64,000 nucleotides of DNA from Eremothecium cymbalariae DBVPG#7215. Its lineage: Eukaryota > Ascomycota > Saccharomycetes > Saccharomycetales > Saccharomycetaceae. Below are positions 30,051 through 38,970 of the stretch, piece by piece. Every line of letters starts with the position of its first letter. The stretch's first letter is position 1. The stretch spans positions 682,001 through 746,000 of the forward strand of contig NC_016451.1 in the NCBI RefSeq assembly GCF_000235365.1, written 5' to 3'. The position numbers and the translations under genes are program-made. The notes under the pieces are model-generated. The model searched no databases. It was not told the DNA's origin and saw only the letters and a program-made list of their open reading frames with translations.

Positions 30051-32876
30051 ATGTTAAACTTTAATGGGTCAACCAAAAGACGAAATGTAAACTTAGGGTC
30101 CCGTAGTCAGGTTAAGAGGACTGATTTGATAGAAAGGGCCAAAATAGAACGTGAAAGGAGGGCAGAGGAAAAGAAATCCAATGAAGCTGCCATTTTGATC
30201 CAGAAAACTGCTAGACAGTGGCTAATCAAGAAGAAGGTATTTGCTGCATTCCTCAAGGGTACAAATATTCATGTATATAGGTTGATTGTGGCATTTTCGC
30301 CAAGCATCTTCTATTTTACCTCGAAGGCAGACATGGAGTCGTTAATCAAACAATGCTCCATAGATGATGCAACCGTGTACTGGAAGGCGACTAGATTGTT
30401 GGAACTAAGCCCTGTTTTAAATATACCGAACGATCTGATTCAAACTATAACGTTCAAGCTAAATAATTCAAGGTATGACCCCTTAACCCCCCCCATACCG
30501 CAACGTTATTCAGCTGCAACAAAGCTAACTAGAAGCAGGGAGATAGAAAATATCATACAATCAAGATTATCAATTATGCAATCTTCGACGGGTATTTTAA
30601 GTGATGATTTTCTTGAACAACTTTTGGAAGTTGTACCTAATGAGAGGGTTTTCATGGATTTTGAAGCTATAAAGTGGTCATCACTATACACAATGGACCA
30701 TGCTTCAGTTAGAAGAATGGAGAATCTAACCAATTGGTTGAAAAAAATATCAAAAATATTATGCCCAGAAATAGTATTGCTTCAAGAGCAATTATCAGAT
30801 GATATAATATATTACATGGTGTTTCTGTTTGCTGACCTAAATGGCCCCATATCATCTACCATATGTTCAGTTATCTGCTCATGTATGAGTAAGAATAAGA
30901 GCTTCAAATTTGATTCTGAAAACTATTTCTTCTCTTATGTGGAAAAGTTATATTCTTATAGTTTAGCTAGCATCTTATGCGAGTTTTTTCATACCAAGTC
31001 GGTATTAGATGCTAGTGTTTATGCTAGAACACTTATTAAAAATGCTCCAAGCCCTAGACATTCCCAAGTATTGTTATTAGGATTGGTTGCAGATAACAAA
31101 GCTATGGATTCATTAATAAAGGGGTGTAATAATAATGAAGATGTGAATGAGGACGTATTTTTGTTGTTGGTTGAATGTTTAGACGTCTATCTGTTATACG
31201 TTGGTGATACCACTTTCTTAGGGCCAAGGAGTAGCTTCCTGCTAGAGTATGTCATTAAATTCTGCAAATTGTTAAAGTTTAAGATAATAGAACTAATTAT
31301 GGGTCATCAAAATGAATACGATTCCTTCAAAATGCACAACTTTCTATCATTGGCACAGAAACTGCATGCCCGTAGCTCAAGGTCTAACTTTCTACCTTTT
31401 GAGGAGACTTATGATTTTTGGGTCATAACAAATAACACTATACAACGGTGCGATCTCACCGAAGTGCTCCTCAATTTTGATGATTATTATAGAAAGGAAC
31501 TTGATGCTTTAACAGGCGGCGACGATAATAAGTTCGACGCATTGAATTTTGATCGCAGAGGGTATGAAAACTCCATAAAAGAGAAATTCTTTGAATTGAA
31601 ATCCCCCAAAAATGCTCCCTGGGGTTCACTGACTTTACGAAAACTTGATATTCTTTTAAGGGCTCCATTCCTAATTCCCTTCAATGAACGTGTTTCATAT
31701 TTTGAAAAGTTGATCCAGCATGATAACGAAAGGTTGCACTCAAGGTCGGATCTCTATTTTGCTTTTGGACTTACTCAACAGTTTTTCCCCAATGGCAGGC
31801 GTCAAAGGGCAACGATTTCAAGATCTAGAATACTAGAAGATGCATATGAAGCATTTAATCCGATTGGAGAAGCTTTTAAGGAACAACTTGCAGTTACATT
31901 TGTTAATGAATTTGGCCCTGAGGTCGGCATTGACGGCGGTGGAATAACAAAGGAATTTCTAACTAGCATAAGTGACGAGGGATTTAACAAGGATAAGTAT
32001 GGTTTATTTGAAAGTAATAGTTCTTATGAGTTATATCCTTCAGATACTGCCACTTCACCTCTGCAATTGAAATACCTTCAATTCTTGGGCAAGATATTGG
32101 GTAAATGTCTTTACGAAAAGGTCCTTATTGATGTTAATTTCGCAGATTTTTTCTTGCACAAACTTTTAAACACATCAAAGAATATGGTTTGCTCTTTTGA
32201 CAATTTATCATCTTTTGATCAAGAGTTGTATGACAATTTGAATAAATTATTCGACATGACCAATGACGAGCTTCTGCAATTAGATTTGAGAATGGAACTT
32301 TTTGATAATGCCACCAAAAAGTTTGTTGAGCTTATTCCTGGGGGTTCCGATATACCAGTTAGTGTCACAAATGTTCGGCAGTATGCTATGGCAATCGCTA
32401 GTTACAAGATCAACGCTAAATTGTATAAACCAACTCTATTTTTTCAAACTGGGATGTCAACAATAATCCCACCTCATTGGATCTCAATATTCAGCAGTCG
32501 TGAAATAAGTAATTTGATTTCTGGGGGTGGCAAAGATATTGATTTATCAGACTTAAAGGCCAATGTCACATATGGTGGTTATGTGGAAACTGACAAGACT
32601 ATTCAAGATTTGTGGCAGTTGCTAATTGAATTTACCCCCGAGGAAAGATGTAAATTTATTAAATTCGCCACTTCCGTCCCTAGAGCTCCACTCCTAGGTT
32701 TCCAAATGTTAAACCCGAATTTTGGAATCCACAATGCAGGTAGGGATGGTAATAGGCTACCTACCGCATCGACTTGCGTAAACCTATTGAAGCTTCCAGA
32801 CTACCAAGACAAAAATCTACTCAGAGAAAAATTGCTTTACGCAATTAACGCAGAAGCCAGGTTCGACTTGTCCTAA
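30051..32876 (+). CDS. HUL5: HECT ubiquitin ligase Hul5
   Basis: Proteasome-associated HECT-type E3/E4 that extends ubiquitin chains and helps degrade misfolded proteins. The 941-residue product (S. cerevisiae 910) has an N-terminal basic helical part with an IQ-like segment (AILIQKTARQWLIKKK, about 46-61) and a C-terminal HECT domain from about 560. The catalytic Cys909 in STCVNLLKLP lies 32 residues from the C-terminus, the same offset as Cys878 in S. cerevisiae. Other HECT blocks include GPEVGIDGGGITKEFLT and FLGKILGKCLYEKVL. A run of eight C's at 30488-30495 falls in Pro codons with the frame kept. Confidence 0.96.
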   Translation: MLNFNGSTKRRNVNLGSRSQVKRTDLIERAKIERERRAEEKKSNEAAILIQKTARQWLIKKKVFAAFLKGTNIHVYRLIVAFSPSIFYFTSKADMESLIKQCSIDDATVYWKATRLLELSPVLNIPNDLIQTITFKLNNSRYDPLTPPIPQRYSAATKLTRSREIENIIQSRLSIMQSSTGILSDDFLEQLLEVVPNERVFMDFEAIKWSSLYTMDHASVRRMENLTNWLKKISKILCPEIVLLQEQLSDDIIYYMVFLFADLNGPISSTICSVICSCMSKNKSFKFDSENYFFSYVEKLYSYSLASILCEFFHTKSVLDASVYARTLIKNAPSPRHSQVLLLGLVADNKAMDSLIKGCNNNEDVNEDVFLLLVECLDVYLLYVGDTTFLGPRSSFLLEYVIKFCKLLKFKIIELIMGHQNEYDSFKMHNFLSLAQKLHARSSRSNFLPFEETYDFWVITNNTIQRCDLTEVLLNFDDYYRKELDALTGGDDNKFDALNFDRRGYENSIKEKFFELKSPKNAPWGSLTLRKLDILLRAPFLIPFNERVSYFEKLIQHDNERLHSRSDLYFAFGLTQQFFPNGRRQRATISRSRILEDAYEAFNPIGEAFKEQLAVTFVNEFGPEVGIDGGGITKEFLTSISDEGFNKDKYGLFESNSSYELYPSDTATSPLQLKYLQFLGKILGKCLYEKVLIDVNFADFFLHKLLNTSKNMVCSFDNLSSFDQELYDNLNKLFDMTNDELLQLDLRMELFDNATKKFVELIPGGSDIPVSVTNVRQYAMAIASYKINAKLYKPTLFFQTGMSTIIPPHWISIFSSREISNLISGGGKDIDLSDLKANVTYGGYVETDKTIQDLWQLLIEFTPEERCKFIKFATSVPRAPLLGFQMLNPNFGIHNAGRDGNRLPTASTCVNLLKLPDYQDKNLLREKLLYAINAEARFDLS

Positions 32877-33190
32877 CACATAACCATCGAATTTAGCATA
32901 TATAGATATATAAAGCACATGAATAATGATGCTTTAACATTTTATCAGTCAACACTTCTATGTACGTACAAAATTATTTTATGAAACTGCAAGAGTCCGA
33001 ATTTCTGTGACATCCCTTCTTATCTGCACTGTGTTTTTTATTACTCCTTTAATATTTTACATTAGGTATAGACGTCACGAGAGATATCACAAGAAACAGC
33101 ATACATACCAGCTTTGTAGCTAACTACACAGGTAGCTATTTACGCAAGTTTACCTCTACTGTAGATATCAAAATCTGCGAAGGTGCGCTG
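32877..33190. promoter_or_regulatory. HUL5-EAR1 intergenic region
   Basis: 314 bases between tandem genes, containing the EAR1 promoter. AT-rich; an isolated TCCGAA at about 32997 lacks the flanking pattern of a centromere element. Nothing else recognised. Confidence 0.35.
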
Positions 33191-34723
33191 ATGTTACTCA
33201 TTTTAATTCTGTTTCTGAAGCAAGCTGAGGCTTCACCTTTGTACCGAGAATGGTATTCCGAGGAACATGCAGCTGCTTCACGAGAAGACGGTGATTTTGA
33301 CATGGATCTGGTGCTATTCGGTCTCAGTGTTTTGTTTATGGTTTTTTTTTACGCCATATTGACACTGGTATATCTTGTATTGAGGCTGCTTATTAGACGA
33401 TATTTTATCCACGGTATTACTCTATCGAACAGCAGTGAAAGCAGCATACGTAGCGCAGGTATTGAAGCCAGATGGCAATGTTTAGTGGACAATGAAGAGG
33501 ATATCAAAGACAGATTAGCGCAATTATCACCTGAGGAGCAGTTCTACTATAGACAAGGGGAGGAGTTTATCAAGCAGAATCCCCCTTTTATTCTGCCTTA
33601 CCAAACCGTTGCAGGCGGCGGTGGATATAATAGTCACAATACGACTGATATATCTGACCCTATTATTAATGACCAAACTTTACAATACATTGAGGAAGAG
33701 GGCGTGAATGCTTGGGAGTTCCAACCATCATCTAACCTACCTAATGACTTTGTTCTGGTGAAAAATAGATCCGAACTAACATTCTTGAATTGCAATGCGG
33801 ATGTTAGTGTAATGACAAATCTACCGATTCCACTTGTAAACAAGGTGTACTATTTTGAATGCAAGATCTTTGAAATTCATGGTAATACCAATAATTTAGA
33901 CCATGCACAGCATCTTTCTGATAACGAAATAATTTCTTTTGGTCTAGCTACTTCACCATACCCATATTTCAGATTACCAGGAAGACATCACCATTCTATT
34001 GCATATGATTCAACAGGAGCACGCAGGTTAAACGATTCCTTTAATCTAGCAGCAGATTTAGCAAGTGTATTTCCGCGCTGTGAAAAGGGAGATGTGATCG
34101 GAGTTGGATATAGGACTAGGAGTGGGACAGTCTTTTTCACTCGTAATGGTAAAAAACTAAATGAAAAACACATTGGAGGTCACATTAAGGGTTGGAAGTT
34201 TAAATATGTTTATCCAATAGTTGGAGCGAATACTCCATGCAAAATTCATGTCAATTTCGGTACCTATGGCTTCGTATATATTGAAGCCAATGTAAAAAAG
34301 TGGGGCTACGCAAAATCAAACGGCTTGAAATTGCCTCCTCCTTCATATGAGGAATATGATCAAGATATGCTACTAGAAAGTAGCTACGAGGATGAGGCAT
34401 CTGATGGAGAAAGTGCAGTAACTCTCGGTGGTGCCATCTATGCACATGGAGCACTGCTACCTCCTCCACCCGGCTTCGAGTTTAGCACTACTCCAAACAG
34501 TAACGGGGACCAGTTTACGATGGGATCTTTACCTGTAGAACCTCCTGGATATTCCTCTGATCGGAACGAAGATGGACATAATGATGATAATTTTGATGAT
34601 GAAGTAGGTGAAAGCGCAGCCCTTCTTACAAGCCAGAGAATGGCTGCGATACAGAGATCACCCGAGGACCTACATGTCAACACTTTTGCCAACCAATTTC
34701 TGGAGGGAACTTCCATAAAGTGA
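33191..34723 (+). CDS. EAR1: Rsp5 adaptor Ear1 (SPRY domain, PPxY motifs)
   Basis: Endosomal membrane adaptor that recruits the ligase Rsp5 to cargo entering multivesicular bodies; the close relative is Ssh4. The 510-residue product (S. cerevisiae Ear1 550) has an N-terminal hydrophobic signal-like stretch (about 1-14), a membrane helix at about 41-67 (LVLFGLSVLFMVFFYAILTL), and a B30.2/SPRY domain at about 190-360 (VYYFECKIFE, FGLATSPYPYFRLPG, DVIGVGYRTRSGTVFFTRNG). The tail carries two PPxY ligands for Rsp5 WW domains, PPSY near 382 and PPGY near 450. Its neighbours ALD2/3, CEP3 and MLH1 follow YMR171C-YMR167W, favouring Ear1 over Ssh4. Confidence 0.88.
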   Translation: MLLILILFLKQAEASPLYREWYSEEHAAASREDGDFDMDLVLFGLSVLFMVFFYAILTLVYLVLRLLIRRYFIHGITLSNSSESSIRSAGIEARWQCLVDNEEDIKDRLAQLSPEEQFYYRQGEEFIKQNPPFILPYQTVAGGGGYNSHNTTDISDPIINDQTLQYIEEEGVNAWEFQPSSNLPNDFVLVKNRSELTFLNCNADVSVMTNLPIPLVNKVYYFECKIFEIHGNTNNLDHAQHLSDNEIISFGLATSPYPYFRLPGRHHHSIAYDSTGARRLNDSFNLAADLASVFPRCEKGDVIGVGYRTRSGTVFFTRNGKKLNEKHIGGHIKGWKFKYVYPIVGANTPCKIHVNFGTYGFVYIEANVKKWGYAKSNGLKLPPPSYEEYDQDMLLESSYEDEASDGESAVTLGGAIYAHGALLPPPPGFEFSTTPNSNGDQFTMGSLPVEPPGYSSDRNEDGHNDDNFDDEVGESAALLTSQRMAAIQRSPEDLHVNTFANQFLEGTSIK

Positions 34724-35142
34724 GGGTCTTCTGTTGGAATATAATCTCAGAAACACAAAAGAGGCTGTTGATATTCTGTTCATTCAAGAATCTATACAAT
34801 TTGATATAGACTTATTATAATGTTGAAAATATATCTGCATACAGCTTTGGGACCTGAAATATTTAACTTTATATCCCAATAGAGCTTTTAAAAGATAAAT
34901 GGGAATTACAATTCTGTTAGGTCACAGTACTCCACCACTTAGAATACCGATTAAACAACCCCGGCCAGGAATTCAATCACTCAATCACCATAACAATGGA
35001 TATATGTATGGGTGTGGAGTGGAACAACCCTCAGTAAGCACCTCTCTCCAATACTGCCGCTGCTTCTGTTATTTATGAAGCAACAACACTAGCATTACCT
35101 AGATAGCGGGAAAGAATCTGTGTTGAGGAGCATAATATTATA

Positions 35143-35187
35143 CAGCAGATATTATTATCAATTATGCTTACACAATGATATCTGCTG
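35143..35187. repeat. Inverted repeat, 10-base arms
   Basis: CAGCAGATAT at 35143-35152 is repeated as its exact reverse complement ATATCTGCTG at 35178-35187, leaving a 25-base loop. It can form a hairpin in RNA from either strand. Confidence 0.75.
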
Positions 35188-35250
35188 AAAGAACATATAC
35201 CTCGATTGTTCCTAAATCTATTCATGCACTTGCATAGTCTATATATAGTC

Positions 35251-35317
35251 TATACAATATAATATATATATATATATAAATATATATATACATTATATTA
35301 TATACATTAATTATGTA
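35251..35317. repeat. AT-rich tract with (TA)n
   Basis: 67 bases that are nearly all A and T, with TA dinucleotide repeats. No adjacent RTCACRTG or TTCCGAA motif is present, so it does not qualify as a point-centromere core. Confidence 0.7.
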
Positions 35318-35553
35318 TCAGTGAATGAATAGTTCTAAGTGCGTAATTTATTATTATAGCAGGCGATGGTGGTGGTGGTGTCTGTCTGTCTGTCCCCTCA
35401 TGTCAAATTTACTGTTTTGGTTCAGGCACATTACTCGCGCATATCTTATGGTGTGGAAACGATTTGGAAACAAAATAGTAACAATAGCTGCGGCGACAAA
35501 AAATATTAATGTAACCGTCCATTATGAAAGGAAAGCTCGAGCGTTCTGCTTGT

Positions 35554-35589
35554 TCTCCCCCCACATGCTTGAAGCATGGGGGGGGGAGA
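35554..35589. repeat. Strong hairpin with C6/G9 stem
   Basis: CATGCTT (35564-35570) pairs with AAGCATG (35572-35578). Below it six C's (35557-35562) face a run of nine G's (35578-35586), and TCT (35554-35556) faces AGA (35587-35589). One A and two G's are unpaired. This is among the most stable local hairpins in the window. Confidence 0.8.
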
Positions 35590-36341
35590 TAAAGGTGGAT
35601 GGAATGATAATAAAACAAAGAACACAATAATACAGTTTTGTATGTAAGATAGGGTTTATCGTAGTTGTATAATAATAATAGTACAGGTTTTATTTACATA
35701 CAACAGAAAAAAAATACAATTCACTATTACCTCTCGATAAAATTGCTGGGGTTTGATTAATGAATCTTACTACGTATGATTCTATGATTCAATATAAAAA
35801 AGGGAAGAATTATAATGTTCTGGCTTCAAATGGCAGTAGTAATATCATTATGCATTCATGCATACGCACATACCCCAGGGTACTGTTATATGAAACTAAA
35901 AATAGAACTACCTGGCATCCTCGATAGTGCAAAACTATAGAAAGTGGCTGGAAAAGGTATGCTGATTTGCTTTAGTTGTTAGAACTGGGTACTGTGTTTG
36001 ATTGTAATGATACAGATGAAATGTTAATAGTTTGACCATTAATTTTTAAGTCATACTAAAGGTGGGATAGTGGATGAAGGATATGGCTGTATTATGGCTG
36101 TAATGTGTGTGTGTGGTGGGCGGAAGGAGGGGGAACGAATCTGACCCTAAAGTATAGAAACTGAAGTTTTCAAAAGAAAAAACTTAGTGATGAGAAACAA
36201 GGTTTCTTTCATGACAAGAGGAGGGAGAGCAATAAGAGAAAAATGTACGTGTATGTTTGTATATGTGAGTGTGTGTGCGTTAAGGAAAGAAAAGGTAAAA
36301 AAGGTAAAAAGCTTTGGCAGACCAATTGAGGTTAGGTGATT

Positions 36342-37817
36342 TCAGTAGTATTGTTCTGTATTACTTGCATGTGTTTGGTCGTTAAAATTTAACAAGTTGT
36401 TTAACCCATGTTGGTCATCGTTATGCAAATCAGTATGTTGATTTAGAAATTCCGGGGTTTTAGGTATCTGGGTATCAGTTAAATGTGCAGTAAGGAAATT
36501 GGAGCCTGGGGCGGCTGCGGTGCTTGGGAATTCTGTATGTGTGGTTTGAGTAGTCTCATATTGATCTGGGTCTTGTATATCGAGTATATCATCAGTGGAG
36601 TGCGGTCCATAGTTTCTGAAAAATGCAGATTGTGCTAAAGAATGAGGTTCGGGCTGTAATACTATTGACTGCGCGTGGTCGGTGCCATGATGCGAGTGTG
36701 GATGCGATGGCTGCTGCTGTTGAGATGGAGGGGCGACTATGTGTGAGGTTGAGCTATTATATTCAAGGATCAAAGAATTCATAAACTTTAAAGATGGCTC
36801 CAGCCCGGTGAGAATATGAGGGAAGTTTGAACCTCCAACGTATGCGTCGCTGACCTGTCTGCCTTCTGAGAAGTCTTCACAAATAGACCATTGGTTAGAT
36901 GTTAGCTCGTCGTTCATATCCGAAAAGTAAACCGCAAACTTGGGTGGCTTTGAAACGTTCAGTTTCAACTCACAGGCGCTTTCGGTCTCTGCGGACGTAG
37001 TTTCCAGCACTACATTATCTGTATCATCATCCTTTTTTAGAGCGTCTGTCTGTAACGTCAAAGAGCAATTCAAAACACTGTTAATTGGAAAGAATATCCT
37101 AAACAGGATCTTGGTGTTATTTGCAATCGCTGAAAAAAAATAGTTGATTTCAAAATTCTTCTTTGAGATTAAAACCATCAAATCTGTCGCATTGGACATA
37201 ATCGTATTAATCGACGTTGGCGACAGGTTCGAAAGATACTTAATATTGGGCAAACTCTCGCGATGTAGATTGCCACTTTTCAATCGCTTCCAACTCCCCA
37301 CAGTCAAAGAATTGACATCTATAAAATAGTAGTTATCATTAATATTCAAAGGAATCTTGTCATATTCAACCGTGACAGATATTGACCCAAACGTATTCAT
37401 ATCCGTCGCCGCCGTGCGCTGGTTGAACGACCGATCACTCTTCCGGTACTTGGCCCTCCTGTTTTGAAACCAGATACGCACGTTTTTCTCAGGTAGCCCT
37501 GTCTGCTCCGAGATACGCTTTCGATTCTGTGCATTGGGATTCGGATTAATGTCAAACTCCTTCTTCAAAAGCTCCAAAGCCTCCCCCGTCGCTCGCGTAC
37601 GCTTGGACTTCGGCTTCCCTATTTCATGAGCATGCGCTTCCGCAGACGTCTCGTTCGCGTGACTGGGCGACTTGCCACTCGACTCATTATTAGATCCCGT
37701 CTGTTCTCCATTATCCGATCTCACCCCTCCATGCCCATTCCCCAATATATCCTCAGGAGACCCAAACTCCTGATTGAACTGGTTGAACTCCGTAGTCGGA
37801 TAATCAAAGTTGTCCAT
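36342..37817 (-). CDS. PHO2: Homeodomain transcription factor Pho2
   Basis: Nuclear homeodomain activator that works with Pho4 (phosphate), Bas1 (purines, histidine) and Swi5. From the ATG at 37817 the product is 491 residues (S. cerevisiae 559); an in-frame upstream GTG is not a likely start. The homeodomain spans about 70-128 with the recognition-helix core VRIWFQNRRAKYRK. The following conserved block includes YYFIDVNSLTVGSWKR, IMSNATDLMVLISKKN and INYFFSAIANNTKILFRIFFP, and near the end the QWSICEDFSEGRQVSDA and TPEFL motifs. His/Gln-rich stretches lie in the C-terminal half. Ser199-Pro200 corresponds to the regulated Ser230 site. Synteny is YDL106C. Confidence 0.95.
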   Translation of the reverse strand: MDNFDYPTTEFNQFNQEFGSPEDILGNGHGGVRSDNGEQTGSNNESSGKSPSHANETSAEAHAHEIGKPKSKRTRATGEALELLKKEFDINPNPNAQNRKRISEQTGLPEKNVRIWFQNRRAKYRKSDRSFNQRTAATDMNTFGSISVTVEYDKIPLNINDNYYFIDVNSLTVGSWKRLKSGNLHRESLPNIKYLSNLSPTSINTIMSNATDLMVLISKKNFEINYFFSAIANNTKILFRIFFPINSVLNCSLTLQTDALKKDDDTDNVVLETTSAETESACELKLNVSKPPKFAVYFSDMNDELTSNQWSICEDFSEGRQVSDAYVGGSNFPHILTGLEPSLKFMNSLILEYNSSTSHIVAPPSQQQQPSHPHSHHGTDHAQSIVLQPEPHSLAQSAFFRNYGPHSTDDILDIQDPDQYETTQTTHTEFPSTAAAPGSNFLTAHLTDTQIPKTPEFLNQHTDLHNDDQHGLNNLLNFNDQTHASNTEQYY

Positions 37818-37990
37818 CCTATACTCCTTAATCCGAAACTGCTTCACCGGTTGCTACTGCTGCTGCTTTTTTGAAAAAAATCACCAACTATCACTCAAAT
37901 CTTTGTTAAAATCCTTCTCCACAACCCTCTCTCTCTGTTCTATCCACTCTTTCCTCAAGAGTAAAAAACCTTCTTTAAGCTTTCTACGAC

Positions 37991-38045
37991 GGCCTCTGCT
38001 TCTTCGGCCTCCGCTCCTGCCTCTGCTTCTGCTTCTGCTTCCTGC
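37991..38045. repeat. Hexanucleotide minisatellite
   Basis: Imperfect tandem copies of a CTTCTG/CCTCTG-like unit in the PHO2 upstream region. On the minus strand it reads Glu-Ala repeats in a short frame that I do not consider a gene. Confidence 0.65.
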
Positions 38046-38495
38046 CCTACTATCCTCTCAATATATCCTTGTTTAAAAGTACTTTGTTGTTTGGACTTCT
38101 CGAACAGAAAGCGACTGTCTTCAACAAGAAAAAAATACAAACAAACGAAAAAAATTCCACCTATTTCTCTTCACCTTAAAACAACGATAATGCTAGTACT
38201 AAAATGGCACTATTCAACAAATTATTTATACTGCCTTGGTGTTATCCTTCTCGTTCTTCTTCCTCTCTCTAATAAATCCTTCCTTCCCTTCCAAGTTTTC
38301 TGTATTTTTTCCCTTCTCAGTGAAAAAACCCAGAAGCCTATATTATTCTCTCTTCCCTGCTTTCAACTATGTGTAAGGAAGCTGATCCCTCGAGAAAAAT
38401 CCTGTAGAAAATGGCTTGTAAACGCTCTTTTTTTCTTTCACCTATGTCTTTGTAACAGAGCAGAACACAGACTCTTTCTTTCTGTCTGTCTTTTC

Positions 38496-38514
38496 TCGTT
38501 CGTTCGTTCGTTCG
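38496..38514. repeat. (GTTC)n microsatellite
   Basis: About four and a half tandem copies of the tetranucleotide GTTC within a pyrimidine-rich stretch upstream of PHO2. Confidence 0.8.
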
Positions 38515-38943
38515 AGCTCTATAGCTAGGAATTGGCCACTCAAGTATGTGGTGTGGTGATCCGCCTTCCTCGGAAAACTGAAAATAGTATGGCCTTTCTC
38601 TTTTTTTCTCAGCAAAAAGGGGCTTTTTAGAAGGTTTTACTATATTATTCCTATTATTATTGTCGTGCTGATTGTTTTGTTTGTTGGTGGGTTTTGGTGG
38701 GATGGTTTGGCGGTGATGGTGATTGAAAGGAAGGGAGCGGGACGGTGATCCAGCAAAAAAAATAAATCTATAAAGCAAATATTCTGAGAGAAAAGTAAGT
38801 TCACGTCTAGCGGCTGTAGCAGTGGTTTTTCGTGAGAGTAGCTATAGAGGGCGGGATTAGTGATATATAGTACAGTCTACAGTCGGGCCAGTGGTGCGTG
38901 TGTAGTGTAGCGTTTTTAGGCCTTCTGAGTACGTCGTCTGAGA

Positions 38944-38970
38944 GGGGGGGAGGGGAGGAGCAGGGGGGGG
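38944..38970 (+). other. G-quadruplex motif
   Basis: Runs of seven, four and eight G's (38944-38950, 38952-38955, 38963-38970), separated by A and AGGAGCA. Because the long runs can each be split, this satisfies the four-tract G3+N1-7 rule. Confidence 0.7.

Larger units (their letters stand above)
34724..36341. other. Long convergent intergenic region EAR1-PHO2
   Basis: 1.6 kb between two 3' ends, far longer than the other convergent gaps here (20 to about 110 bases apart from the RPL9-WSC gap). It holds an inverted repeat (35143-35187), an AT tract (35251-35317), GGT and TCTG short repeats (about 35367-35393), a strong G/C hairpin (35554-35589) and GT-rich stretches (36100-36280). The longest open frame (35325-35630) is low-complexity and not credible as a protein. 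I found no tRNA boxes and no centromere elements. It may carry an unrecognised non-coding RNA. Confidence 0.45.

Noticed and set aside
35228..35320. AT-rich block as a possible centromere CDEII
   Set aside because: No RTCACRTG on one side and no TTCCGAA-type CDEIII on the other; (TA)n repeats explain the composition.
36088..36130. GGCTGTAATG stretch resembling the 5' end of the yeast SRP RNA
   Set aside because: The match stops after about ten bases and the following GT-rich sequence has no SRP RNA features.
37955..38140. 61-codon minus-strand frame with Glu-Ala repeats upstream of PHO2
   Set aside because: It is produced by the hexanucleotide repeat; no domain and no similarity recognised.
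38091..38778. Two 145-146-codon frames on opposite strands upstream of PHO2
   Set aside because: Low-complexity sequence in a polypyrimidine region, overlapping each other; no gene-like features.
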